DNA of 64,000 bases. It comes from Hymenobacter actinosclerus. Lineage in GTDB: Bacteria; Bacteroidota; Bacteroidia; Cytophagales; Hymenobacteraceae. The notes under the pieces were generated by a model, which saw only the letters and a list, made by a program, of their open reading frames with translations, was not told the origin of the DNA and ran no database searches. Location of the stretch: the NCBI RefSeq assembly GCF_900111515.1, contig NZ_FOHS01000002.1:186001-250000 (forward strand), read 5' to 3'. A program made the position numbers and the translations under genes. This document shows, in pieces, positions 50,592 to 58,531 of the stretch (its first letter is position 1; each line of letters begins with the position of its first letter).

Positions 50592-51104
50592 ATGCGCGCC
50601 TTCTACCTTGGACTCCTGTTGCTACTGCTGCTGGGTAGCTGCCAGCGGCTGGGCGCGCCGGCTACGCCCGGTGATGCTACCGAGAACCGCCGCGACAACC
50701 GCCCCGCCTCGCCCGATTTCACCCTGCCCACCACCGACACGACCCTGACGCTGCGCAGGCTGCGCGGTAGCTACGTGCTGCTCGATTTCCGTGCCCCCGG
50801 CTGCGCCGAGTGCGCGGCCCAGAATGCCAACCTGCGCAAAATATACGGTCAGTTCAGTAGCCGGGGCCTGGTTATGGTGAGCGTGTGGAACGCGGCCGAC
50901 CCGGCCGCATGGCGCGCGGCGTTGCCCGCCGAGTCGCTGCCCTGGGCCCAGGCCCTGGACCAGTCGGGCGAGGTGAGCCGGGCGTATGGCGTGAAGCAGC
51001 CGCCGGTGGCCGTGCTGCTCGACCCGCGCGGCTACGAGCTGGCCCGCAACCTGCGCGGCACCGACCTGGGCCAGGAAATCTCGGTACACATTCCGCTGGA
51101 TTAA
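50592..51104 (+). CDS. TlpA-like thioredoxin-fold lipoprotein
   Basis: A 170-residue thiol-disulfide protein. The ATG at 50592 (preferred over 50472) gives MRAFYLGLLLLLLLGSC with a lipobox, so it is a periplasm-facing lipoprotein. After the linker comes a thioredoxin fold: FTLPTTDTTLTLRRLRGSYVLLDF, active-site CAEC (Cys71, Cys74) in APGCAECAAQN, and a cis-Pro loop QPPVAVLLD. Thiol reduction or cytochrome maturation is inferred. It precedes a second TlpA-family gene by 165 nt. Confidence 0.85.
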   Translation: MRAFYLGLLLLLLLGSCQRLGAPATPGDATENRRDNRPASPDFTLPTTDTTLTLRRLRGSYVLLDFRAPGCAECAAQNANLRKIYGQFSSRGLVMVSVWNAADPAAWRAALPAESLPWAQALDQSGEVSRAYGVKQPPVAVLLDPRGYELARNLRGTDLGQEISVHIPLD

Positions 51105-51269
51105 TTCTCGGCGCCGGGCGCCGGGAACCCCTGCCAAGCGGCAATGGTTGGACTGCCGACCAGGCAGGTTGATTCGTTTTCAAGTGAAATCGGCAACTTG
51201 CACCCTGTTTCCGGGTTCTTGCCCCGTACGCCGGCCTGCTTTCGGGCTGGTTCGCTTTCTGCCTAACCA

Positions 51270-52427
51270 ATGAACATGAAGAGCCTGCTCTATTTTGGTG
51301 CCCTGCTGGGCATGACCAACGCCTGCAACAAAAACACAACGCCCACCACCAATGGCACCGATGCCAGCGGCTACGAGCTCAGCGGCCAGCTCCAGAATGC
51401 CCCGGCCGGCACCAAGGTGTACCTGGCCGAGCTGGGCGACACCCAGTTTGTGTCGCGCGATACAGCTACCGTAGATGAGAAGGGCCAGTTTGTACTGAAG
51501 GGGCCACTGACCGAAGCCGGCCTCTACCAGGTGAAAACCACCGACCAGAACCAGGCCCTGGTGGTGCTGGCGCCCGGCCAGCGCGTGCAGCTCGCCGCCG
51601 ACGCCCAGCAGCTGCCCGCCACCTACACCGTGCAGGGCTCGCCCGATTCGGAGCTGCTGCGTCAGATAAACAAAGCCTCCGAAGCCAACCAGCGCGAGCT
51701 GCAGCAGGCCATGCCGCGGCTGGAGCAGCGCTACAGCGCCGCCGCCCAGGCCGGCCGCACCGACTCGATGCAGGCCATTCAGGCGCGAGCCGAAGCGTTG
51801 CAGCGCCGCGGCCAGCAGCAGATGCTGCAGCTGGTGCGCCAGAATCCGGGCTCCATCGTGTCGGGTTTCGTGGTGGCCAACGTGCTCAACCCCGACGAGA
51901 ACTTCGCCCTGGCCGACTCAGTGGCCACGGCCCTGAAAGCCTCGGCCCCCAACTCGCGCTACACCAAGTCGCTGGTTACCCGCCTCGATGGGCTGCGCAC
52001 GACGACTGAGGGGGCCACGGCCCCCGAAATCAATCTGCCCACACCGCAGGGCGCGCCGCTGGCCCTCACCAGCCTGCGTGGCAAGTACGTGCTGGTTGAC
52101 TTCTGGGCCAGCTGGTGCGGGCCGTGCCGCCGCGAGAACCCCAACGTGGTGCGGGCCTACAACAAGTATAAGAACATGGGCCCCGGCTTCGAAATCTACG
52201 GGGTGTCGTTCGACCAGGACCGGGCCAAGTGGCTTAAGGCCATCGAGGCCGACGGGCTGGTGTGGAAGCAGGTCTCGGACCTGAAGGGCTGGGAGTCGGC
52301 CGCCGGCCAGACCTACGGCATCAAGGCTATTCCCTTCTCCATCCTGCTCGACCCTCAGGGCCGCATCGTGGGCAAAAACCTGCGCGGCGCCGAGCTGGAT
52401 GCCAAACTGGCCTCGGTGCTGAAGTAG
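51270..52427 (+). CDS. TlpA-family redox lipoprotein with DUF4369 domain
   Basis: A 385-residue exported protein. N-terminal hydrophobic segment (MKSLLYFGALLGMTNAC) gives a possible lipobox. The DUF4369 domain (about residues 35-130: YELSGQLQNAPAGTKVYLAEL...FVLKGPLTEAGLYQV) is typical of Bacteroidota redox lipoproteins. A helical linker follows. The C-terminal thioredoxin/AhpC domain carries WASWCGPCRRENP (Cys283, Cys286) and the cis-Pro TYGIKAIPFSILLD. It probably passes electrons in the periplasm; partner unknown. It may work with the gene at 50592. A strong hairpin follows it. Confidence 0.92.
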   Translation: MNMKSLLYFGALLGMTNACNKNTTPTTNGTDASGYELSGQLQNAPAGTKVYLAELGDTQFVSRDTATVDEKGQFVLKGPLTEAGLYQVKTTDQNQALVVLAPGQRVQLAADAQQLPATYTVQGSPDSELLRQINKASEANQRELQQAMPRLEQRYSAAAQAGRTDSMQAIQARAEALQRRGQQQMLQLVRQNPGSIVSGFVVANVLNPDENFALADSVATALKASAPNSRYTKSLVTRLDGLRTTTEGATAPEINLPTPQGAPLALTSLRGKYVLVDFWASWCGPCRRENPNVVRAYNKYKNMGPGFEIYGVSFDQDRAKWLKAIEADGLVWKQVSDLKGWESAAGQTYGIKAIPFSILLDPQGRIVGKNLRGAELDAKLASVLK

Positions 52428-52434
52428 AAGAAGC

Positions 52435-52492
52435 AAGCCCACAACAGAAACGGCCAGTCGCATAAGCGGCTGGCCGTTTCTGTTGTGGGCTT
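52435..52492 (+). terminator. Long hairpin downstream of the TlpA gene
   Basis: About 26-bp arms: AAGCCCACAACAGAAACGGC at 52435 pairs with sequence ending at 52492. There is little T run, but the stem is very stable. It could end both this gene and the interrupted minus-strand gene. Confidence 0.75.
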
Positions 52493-52533
52493 GGCTCGAT
52501 AATGAAACGCCCGATAGCAGCACTAGCTAGGCC

Positions 52534-53073
52534 TCATGGACGGATGAGAACCGGCAGTGGGGGCGGCGGAGCTATGCGGTTTAGGCCATGAAAATCGTTG
52601 AAAGCCACCTGCCTATCTATATGCACAATCTCTTGATCCTGCACATCAATGCGCCAACATCTAAAATGAGGGTGCCACATTTTGTCCTCGTTGGCTAAAG
52701 CAACTTCCCTTATCAGATGGTGATAGGTGGTGTCGCCACCTGAGGCTACTGTTTCTAAGCCGGTTAACACAAAGATGATTTCGCCGTCAACTTTCCAAGC
52801 CGTCAGAGGAAATGCTTTGATCTTCCCGCCAGAATTGTATTCGTCCAGCAGATGGATGGAAACTTATCCCGCAATAGTATCCGACCTGATGAATGCCACA
52901 TGAATTTTAGGGTAATCGTTGAGCGTATCGGCGGCCAGAAACTGCTGTAATATTGAATACAACTCTGGCGAGGGAGTAACGGGGGGAGCGACTGAGGCGG
53001 CCGGGGTAGTGCCGCAAGAGAGCAGCAGCGGCATCAGCCACCCCGCTACTAAATGAGCAGCTCTGATTTTCAT
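52534..53073 (-). pseudogene. Stop-interrupted lipoprotein gene
   Basis: Two minus-strand pieces lie in one frame. From the ATG at 53073 a lipoprotein signal (AGWLMPLLLSC) and about 70 residues (ending FIRSDTIAG) run to a TAA at 52866-52864. The same frame then continues without another stop to 52534, with plausible protein (SIHLLDEYNSGGKIKAF, MWHPHFRCWRID, PPPPLPVLIRP). So a single in-frame nonsense codon, with no frameshift, splits a gene of about 180 codons. It may be a recent pseudogene, a sequencing error or a readthrough case; I do not recognise the family. Confidence 0.7.
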
Positions 53074-53122
53074 TGGTTGCGCTTTGGCTACGTAGGCAGG
53101 TTCATAAATCAATTTACGAATC

Positions 53123-54061
53123 CTACACCCCAAACATGCGCTGCACCGATTGCCAGAGCTTCTTTTTGCGGCCGGCGTCGTATTCGAGCATCTCAATTTC
53201 GCTGGCCCCGAGGAAGGCCGTGTCGCCGTAGAGTAGCACCGGCTCGTAGGGCTGGGTGGTGTACACGGCCACGTCGAGCAGGTTTTTGCCGAAGGCCAGA
53301 AACTGCCGGGCCGTCAGGTGTTGGCGCAGGCTGCACAGGGCCACCGGGTAGGAGTCGTGCTCCACGTTCACCAGCACCACATCCTCCATAATCAGGCGCA
53401 GGGCCTTGAGCAGGTTGTTGAGGAACACGTTGCGCGGCAGCTTGCGGAACTGCGCCTCGGGCAGCCGCACCAGAATAACCAGGCCGCCGAAATTGCTGCC
53501 CAGCGTGGAAAACGGGATGTGTGCCACCGGCGACTGTGTGGGCGTGGGCTGCACCCGGCCCGTCTGCGAAGGCGGCGCCGCCGGAGCCGCCGGCAACGGA
53601 GCCAGCGTGAGCGTTACGGCCGAATGGCCCACCGCGGCGGGCACCGGAGCCGCGGCCAGGGCCACAGGCGCTGCCGCTACTACCGGCGCCGGAGCGGGTG
53701 GTGCTGGCACGGGCGGAGTGTGTTCTGGCAGAGCCGCTGCCGGAGCCGCGGCAACCGGGATGACGGCCGGCGGCATGGGTGGGAGTGGAGCCGGCACGGG
53801 CCGGGCCGCAACTACCTGAGCAGCTGCAACGGGCGGCGCGGGCGCAGTGGGCGGCGCGGGCGCAGTGGGCGGCGCGGGCGCAGTGGGCGGCGCGGGCGCA
53901 ACAGGCGGCGCAACTGAAACGGGCGGCGCAACCGAAACCGGGGGCGCTTCAGCGGCTGCCGTGGCAACTGCCGGGGGCGTGGTGGCCGGCTCCGACACTA
54001 CGTAGAGCGAGGCTTCGGTGTAGAAATTCTGAAAAAAGGCGAGCGTGGCGGCGTTGTCCAT
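53123..54061 (-). CDS. Pro/Ala-rich protein with conserved C-terminal domain
   Basis: 312 residues. A short N-terminus (MDNAATLAFFQNFYTEASLYVV) is followed by about 130 residues of Pro/Ala/Val-rich low-complexity sequence with APPTAP repeats. Then comes a folded domain (about 180-312): GSNFGGLVILVRLPEAQF, NNLLKALRLIMEDVVLVN, PVALCSLRQHLTARQFLAFG, YTTQPYEPVLLYGDTAFLGA. No signal peptide is seen. I do not recognise the domain. The DNA of the repeat is tandem (53831-53902). Probably a structural or binding protein; no partner gene is evident. Confidence 0.65.
   Translation of the reverse strand: MDNAATLAFFQNFYTEASLYVVSEPATTPPAVATAAAEAPPVSVAPPVSVAPPVAPAPPTAPAPPTAPAPPTAPAPPVAAAQVVAARPVPAPLPPMPPAVIPVAAAPAAALPEHTPPVPAPPAPAPVVAAAPVALAAAPVPAAVGHSAVTLTLAPLPAAPAAPPSQTGRVQPTPTQSPVAHIPFSTLGSNFGGLVILVRLPEAQFRKLPRNVFLNNLLKALRLIMEDVVLVNVEHDSYPVALCSLRQHLTARQFLAFGKNLLDVAVYTTQPYEPVLLYGDTAFLGASEIEMLEYDAGRKKKLWQSVQRMFGV
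53831..53902. repeat. Four tandem 18-bp coding repeats
   Basis: Three exact copies plus one with two changes of GGGCGGCGCGGGCGCAGT, encoding the APPTAP units of the Pro/Ala-rich protein. A likely slippage-prone, length-variable tract. Confidence 0.85.
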
Positions 54062-54122
54062 GCGAAAGAGCAGCGTGAGGGCGCAGGGGCAATTTACGCA
54101 TTCCCCGGCGCCGATAAAAAGA

Positions 54123-54160
54123 CTTCAGCCCGCGAAACCAAAGGATTTCGCGGGCTGAAG
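54123..54160 (-). terminator. Terminator of the thioesterase gene
   Basis: 15-bp perfect stem (54123-54137 and 54146-54160), CTTCAGCCCGCGAAA and its complement, with 8-nt loop, downstream of the stop at 54271. No T run is visible next to it, but it is stable. Confidence 0.6.
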
Positions 54161-54270
54161 CTGACTTACTTCGGCAACGGACCAGGCGGGATGCTTCGAC
54201 AGGCGGACCGCAGCTGAAGCATCATGTTCCTTCTGCTAACCGCTAACCGCTAACCAGCAGCCGCCAACCG

Positions 54271-54825
54271 CTAACCTGCAGCCGTGTCGTCCTCGGCGGC
54301 CTGGGCTACGAGGTCGAATAGGGCCTTGAGCTCGGTGGCTTCCTGCGGGGCCATGCGGCCGCCCAGCACCAAGCGTAGCTGGCGGCGGCGCAGGGCCCCC
54401 TTAAACCACTCGTGCTCGGCTTCGGTTTCGGGCACCGCATCGGGCACGTCAATCGGGCGGCCCGACTGGTCGACGGCGACGAAGGTGAAGAAGGCTTCGT
54501 TGGACTTTACCTTGGTGCCGCTCGGAATGTCTTCGGCCCACACCTCGATGTGCACCTCCATGCTGGAGCTGAACGAGCGCGTCACCTGCGCTTCGAGCGT
54601 AATCACGCTACCCAGCTTGATGCCCTCGCGGAAGGACACATTATCGACCGACGCTGTAACGACGATGCGGTTGGAGTGGCGCTGGGCCGAAATGGCGGCA
54701 GCCACGTCCATCAGGTGCATCATGCGGCCGCCCATCAGGTTGTTGAGCGTGTTGGTGTCGTTGGGCAGCACCAGCTCGGTCATGCGCACGAAGGAGTCTT
54801 TAACGGGCTTGGGTTTGCGGGTCAT
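54271..54825 (-). CDS. Acyl-CoA thioesterase, hotdog fold
   Basis: 184 residues from the ATG at 54825 (preferred over 54918). Hotdog-fold acyl-CoA thioesterase of the YciA/BACH type: VKDSFVRMTELVLPNDTNTLN, then NLMGGRMMHLMDVAAAISAQRH with the family Asn-Asp pair, VVTASVDNVSFREGI, the MEVHIEVWAEDI segment and ATELKALFDLV at the end. It hydrolyses acyl-CoA to free acid, helping keep the CoA pool. A near -7 box (TACCTTTA, 54864-54857) lies about 31 nt upstream. Downstream is a strong hairpin. Confidence 0.9.
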   Translation of the reverse strand: MTRKPKPVKDSFVRMTELVLPNDTNTLNNLMGGRMMHLMDVAAAISAQRHSNRIVVTASVDNVSFREGIKLGSVITLEAQVTRSFSSSMEVHIEVWAEDIPSGTKVKSNEAFFTFVAVDQSGRPIDVPDAVPETEAEHEWFKGALRRRQLRLVLGGRMAPQEATELKALFDLVAQAAEDDTAAG

Positions 54826-54979
54826 CGGGGAAAGTTGGATTCGACTTAAGAGGGCGTAAAGGTAAGCGAGCGAGCGGTGAGGTGGTGAGTTTGATGCTCT
54901 GGAGGCCTGATTGTGCAAATAGCGCCTTTAGGCTACTCGAACATCAAACTCACCATTTCACCATTTCTCCATCTCACCG

Positions 54980-55636
54980 CTAGCCCCAGCCGGCTTTGCC
55001 CAGCAGCGGCACGAATCGGAACTCTTCCAGCTCCTGGCGCGAAAACTCGTCGTTGCTTTCGCGCACCACGCGCACCATGCGCTGGCGCTCGGCATCGCCG
55101 ACCGGAATAACCAGCGCCCCGCCCACGCGCAGCTGCTGCAGCAGCGGCCGGGGCAGGGTGGGCGAGCCGGCCGTTACCAGAATCTTATCGAAGGGCGCGT
55201 GCTGGGGCAGGCCCAGCGAGCCGTCGCCGCAGAACAGCTGGGGCGGCTGGGGCAGCCCGGCCAGGTGGCGGGCCGTGCGCTCGAACAGCACCGGGTTGTA
55301 CTCGATGCTGAACACGTGGGGCGTGAGCTGCAGCAGCACGCTGCACTGGTAGCCCGAACCGGTTCCTATTTCCAGTACCTTGTCGTGGGGGGCGATGCGC
55401 AGCAGCTCGGTCTGGTAGGCCACCGTGTAGGGCTGCGAGATGGTCTGGCCCTCGCCAATGGGAAACGCCTTGTCGTGGTAGGCATGGGGCTGGAACGCGG
55501 CGGCAAAGAACAGGTGGCGCGGCACGGCCCCGATGGCGGCCAGCACCCGCTCGTCGCGGATGCCTTTGCGGCGCAGCTCCTCCACCAGCGTGCGGCGCTG
55601 GCCCCGGTGGCGGTACGTGTCGGCGGCGTGGTGCAT
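54980..55636 (-). CDS. pcm: Protein-L-isoaspartate O-methyltransferase
   Basis: 218 residues from the ATG at 55636; the extension to 55783 is Pro-rich and unlikely. It repairs isoaspartyl residues in proteins with S-adenosylmethionine. Motifs: RHLFFAAAFQPHAYHDKAFPIGEGQTIS, the SAM loop VLEIGTGSGYQCSVL, VFSIEYNPVLFERTARHL, GDGSLGLPQHAPFDKILVTAG. The SAM site and the family motif GxGxTIS are complete. It is divergent from the sugar transferase gene at 55845, with about 200 bp between them. Confidence 0.94.
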   Translation of the reverse strand: MHHAADTYRHRGQRRTLVEELRRKGIRDERVLAAIGAVPRHLFFAAAFQPHAYHDKAFPIGEGQTISQPYTVAYQTELLRIAPHDKVLEIGTGSGYQCSVLLQLTPHVFSIEYNPVLFERTARHLAGLPQPPQLFCGDGSLGLPQHAPFDKILVTAGSPTLPRPLLQQLRVGGALVIPVGDAERQRMVRVVRESNDEFSRQELEEFRFVPLLGKAGWG

Positions 55637-55844
55637 AGGAGGCGGCAGGGGAGAGGTGGCGGGCGCGGGTACCGGAGCGGGCTGACGGGTATTGCCTACC
55701 TTTACGCCGCTCCTCAACAACCGGCCCGGCAGCGGGGTCGGGGCAGGCGGAAGCGTAAAATTAGGCCTTCCGGGCCAGAACAATCAGCTTTGCCGCCAGT
55801 CGAACCGCTTACCTGCTTCGCTCTTGATTCGTACTCTGCAAAAA

Positions 55845-57245
55845 ATGAAGCTGATAGGTGCCGACTTCGTGGCGGCGCTGTTGGCGTGGATGTGCTTTTT
55901 TCTGGTTCGCAAGTACCTGTTGCGCGAAATCAGCCCCGATGCCGACTACCATTTCGCCGCCGATGCCGCCTTCCTGGCGGGCGCGGCCCTGATGATTGCC
56001 GCCTTCTGGACGGGCCTGTACGCGCTGATGGGCGAGTACAACGACATTTTCCGCAAGTCGCGGCTGGCCGAGCTCATCCGGCTGGCCCGCGTGTCGGTGC
56101 TGGGGGCCGTGCTCATCTTCTTTGTGCTGCTGCTCGACGACCAGGGCGTGCAGAACTACCGCAGCTACTACAAAACCATTTCGGCCTACTTCCTGCTGCA
56201 CTTTGCCATTACGGCCGTGCTGCGCCTCTGGGCCGTGCATAGCGTGCAGCGGCTGGTACGCGGGGGCGTTATCAGCTTTAATACGCTGCTGGTGGGCTCG
56301 GGCGCGCTGGCCCGCGACACGGCCCGCGACCTGGGCCGCACCGGCCGCCACCTGGGCCTGCGGCTGGTAGGTTTCACGCCGCTGGGCCCAAACGTCTGCC
56401 CCGAGCTGGCCACCGAGCTGCCCGAACTGGGCTCGTACCGCCGCCTGCCCGAGCTGGTGAGTGAGCGGAACATCGAGCAGATTGTGATTGCCATTGAGCC
56501 CGGCGAGCACCGCATCATCGAAGAAATCCTGACCCTGCTCGACGGCACATCCGCCCGCGTCAGCATCCTGCCCGACCTCTACCAGATTCTGCTGGGCTCG
56601 GTGAAAGTGAGCCACGTGTTCGGCACGCCGCTCATCGACATCAAGCAGGATCTGCTGCCGCTGTGGCAGCGGGTGGCCAAGCGCCTGATTGATGTGGTGG
56701 GTTCGGTGCTGTTTCTGCTGCTGGCCTGGCCGGTGTACGCTTTTACGGCCCTCATGGTCCGGCTCTCGTCGCCGGGCCCGGTATTCTACTCCCAGGAGCG
56801 CATCGGGCGCAACGCCGTGCCGTTCCGCATCTACAAGTTCCGCTCGATGTTCGTCGACGCCGAGAAGCAGGGCCCGGCCCTCTCCTCCGACCACGACCCG
56901 CGCATAACGCGCTGGGGCCGCTTTATGCGCAAGGTGCGCCTCGACGAGCTCCCTCAGTTCTGGAACGTCATCAAGGGCGACATGAGCATCGTGGGCCCGC
57001 GCCCCGAGCGCCGCTTCTTCATCGACCAGATTGTGGTGCTCGCGCCCCATTACCGCCACCTGCACCGCGTCCGGCCCGGTCTCACCAGCCTCGGGCAGGT
57101 GAAGTACGGCTACGCCGAAACCGTCGAGCAAATGGTCGAGCGCCTCAAATTCGACATCCTCTACATCGAAAACATGAGCCTGGCCATGGACTTCCGGGTG
57201 CTGCTCTACACGCTCAAAATCATCATCGAGGGCCGCGGTAAATAA
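55845..57245 (+). CDS. Polyprenyl-phosphate sugar-1-phosphate transferase
   Basis: A 466-residue membrane enzyme. The ATG at 55845 gives MKLIGADFVAALLAWMCFFL, a membrane N-terminus; in-frame ATG 55692 is less likely. Several membrane helices and a CoA-binding-like middle region (LVGSGALARDTARDLG) come first. The catalytic domain at the C-terminus has FYSQERIGRNAVPFRIYKFRSM and KVRLDELPQFWNVIKGDMSIVGPRPE, then RPGLTSLGQV, as in WbaP/WcaJ-type initiating transferases. It would attach a sugar phosphate to undecaprenyl phosphate to start exopolysaccharide or O-antigen synthesis. Lone here. Its stop codon abuts the GxxExxY repeat arm. Confidence 0.93.
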   Translation: MKLIGADFVAALLAWMCFFLVRKYLLREISPDADYHFAADAAFLAGAALMIAAFWTGLYALMGEYNDIFRKSRLAELIRLARVSVLGAVLIFFVLLLDDQGVQNYRSYYKTISAYFLLHFAITAVLRLWAVHSVQRLVRGGVISFNTLLVGSGALARDTARDLGRTGRHLGLRLVGFTPLGPNVCPELATELPELGSYRRLPELVSERNIEQIVIAIEPGEHRIIEEILTLLDGTSARVSILPDLYQILLGSVKVSHVFGTPLIDIKQDLLPLWQRVAKRLIDVVGSVLFLLLAWPVYAFTALMVRLSSPGPVFYSQERIGRNAVPFRIYKFRSMFVDAEKQGPALSSDHDPRITRWGRFMRKVRLDELPQFWNVIKGDMSIVGPRPERRFFIDQIVVLAPHYRHLHRVRPGLTSLGQVKYGYAETVEQMVERLKFDILYIENMSLAMDFRVLLYTLKIIIEGRGK

Positions 57246-57858
57246 ATCACAGATGATGCAGATGAAGCCGCAGATGACGCAGATTCGTTCTGGATTTTGG
57301 ATAAATTGGATTCGTTCTGCTGGTAGATTGGTTGTGTCAGATAAGTGATTTGACTTACTTGATATGGAGGAATACAAGCACAAGGAGCTGACCGGGAATA
57401 TTATTGGGGCAGCTATGCGTGTGCATACGCAATTGGGGCTGGGCTTTCCGGAGGTGGTGTATCAGCGCTGTCTGGCCATTGAACTGCGGGAAAGTGGTTT
57501 GACTTTCGAGCGGGAACTGGAATTGCCGCTGATTTACCGCGGCGAACATGTTGGGAGCCGGCGGGTTGACTTTTTAGTGGAAAATACGGTATTGGTTAAG
57601 CTGAAAGCTCTAAGCGAAATTACCACCCTGCACCACGCTCAGGTTTTGAACTACCTGCACGCTTATCAACTTGAAACAGCGCTGCTGCTAAACTTCGGTG
57701 AGCACCGCCTTACGCATAAACGCTTCGTCAATACTCCGCGCGCCACTTAAAGGACAACTTCTTTAGCGCGTATTTCCTGCTCATCAGAACAAATCCTTTT
57801 CATCTCAACTCAGAACGAATCTGCGCTATCCGCGGCTTCATCTGCATCATCTGCGATT
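57245..57858. mobile_element. Inverted-repeat-bounded GxxExxY cassette
   Basis: 47-bp arms, 57245-57291 and 57812-57858, match at 43 of 47 positions when inverted (CAGATGATGCAGATGAAGCC core). They enclose the GxxExxY gene and fill almost the full space from the sugar-transferase stop to 1 nt before the ribE ATG. No transposase is inside. It might be a MITE-like or self-mobile cassette, or a repeat with a captured gene. Confidence 0.75.
57364..57750 (+). CDS. GxxExxY protein (PD-(D/E)XK-like), Glu-to-Lys variant
   Basis: A 128-residue protein of the GxxExxY family (PDDEXK_3-like). The name motif is GFPEVVY (Gly27, Glu30, Tyr33), followed by RRVDFLVENTVLV (Asp69). The nuclease-type ExK is normally an E-x-K such as VELKA; here it reads VKLKA, so Lys79 replaces the Glu. 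One G-to-A change (GAG to AAG) would explain it. The rest (TTLHHAQVLNYLHAY) is intact. The enzyme may be inactive. The gene lies inside 47-bp inverted repeats, which suggests mobility. Function of the family is unknown. Confidence 0.9.
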   Translation: MEEYKHKELTGNIIGAAMRVHTQLGLGFPEVVYQRCLAIELRESGLTFERELELPLIYRGEHVGSRRVDFLVENTVLVKLKALSEITTLHHAQVLNYLHAYQLETALLLNFGEHRLTHKRFVNTPRAT

Positions 57859-57859
57859 A

Positions 57860-58450
57860 ATGTTCACTGGCATCATCGAAACTTTAGGCGCTATTACTGC
57901 CGTGCGCCGCGAGGGCACCAACATCCACTTTACGGTTGAGTCCGACTTCGCCTCGGAGCTGAAAATCGACCAGAGCGTGGCCCACGACGGCGTTTGCCTG
58001 ACGGTAGTGGCGGTTGACGGCATGGCCGGCACCCACGTCGTTACGGCCATCGACGAGACGCTGCAAAAGACCAACCTCAGCACCTGGGTACCCGGCCGCC
58101 GCGTAAATCTGGAGCGCTGCCTGGCCGCCAACGGCCGCTTCGACGGCCACATCGTGCAGGGCCACGTAGATTTGACGGCCACCTGCGAGTCGGTGGAAGA
58201 CCAGAACGGCTCCTGGCTCTACCGCTTCCGCCACGAAGCCGGCCCCGGCCGCGTAACGGTCGAAAAGGGCTCCATCTGCATCAACGGCACCAGCCTCACC
58301 TGCTTCAACAGCACCGACGACGGCTTCTCGGTGGCCATCATTCCCTACACCTACGAGCACACCACCTTCCAGCACCTGCAACCCGGCGACCGGGTGAACC
58401 TGGAGTTCGACATCGTGGGCAAGTACGTGGCCAGGCTGCTCGGAAAGTAA
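57860..58450 (+). CDS. ribE: Riboflavin synthase, alpha subunit
   Basis: Dismutates 6,7-dimethyl-8-ribityllumazine to riboflavin. 196 residues in two similar lumazine-binding repeats: the start MFTGIIETLGAITAVRREG with SVAHDGVCLTVV, and the second repeat with QGHVDLTATCESV and SICINGTSLTCFN. All motifs are present. The ATG follows directly after an inverted-repeat arm of the GxxExxY cassette, so its ribosome-binding site must lie within the repeat. No other rib genes are adjacent. Confidence 0.96.
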   Translation: MFTGIIETLGAITAVRREGTNIHFTVESDFASELKIDQSVAHDGVCLTVVAVDGMAGTHVVTAIDETLQKTNLSTWVPGRRVNLERCLAANGRFDGHIVQGHVDLTATCESVEDQNGSWLYRFRHEAGPGRVTVEKGSICINGTSLTCFNSTDDGFSVAIIPYTYEHTTFQHLQPGDRVNLEFDIVGKYVARLLGK

Positions 58451-58531
58451 GGGCGCTTCGCTGGTAAGCAGGGGCTAAGCAGGGTTTTGCAACTCTGGGA
58501 ATGTGCGGGAACATCGTACATTTCCGGCCCT

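Noticed and set aside
54230..54285. Cluster of CTAACCGCTAACC short repeats
   Set aside because: Too short and irregular for a CRISPR or satellite; no spacer pattern.
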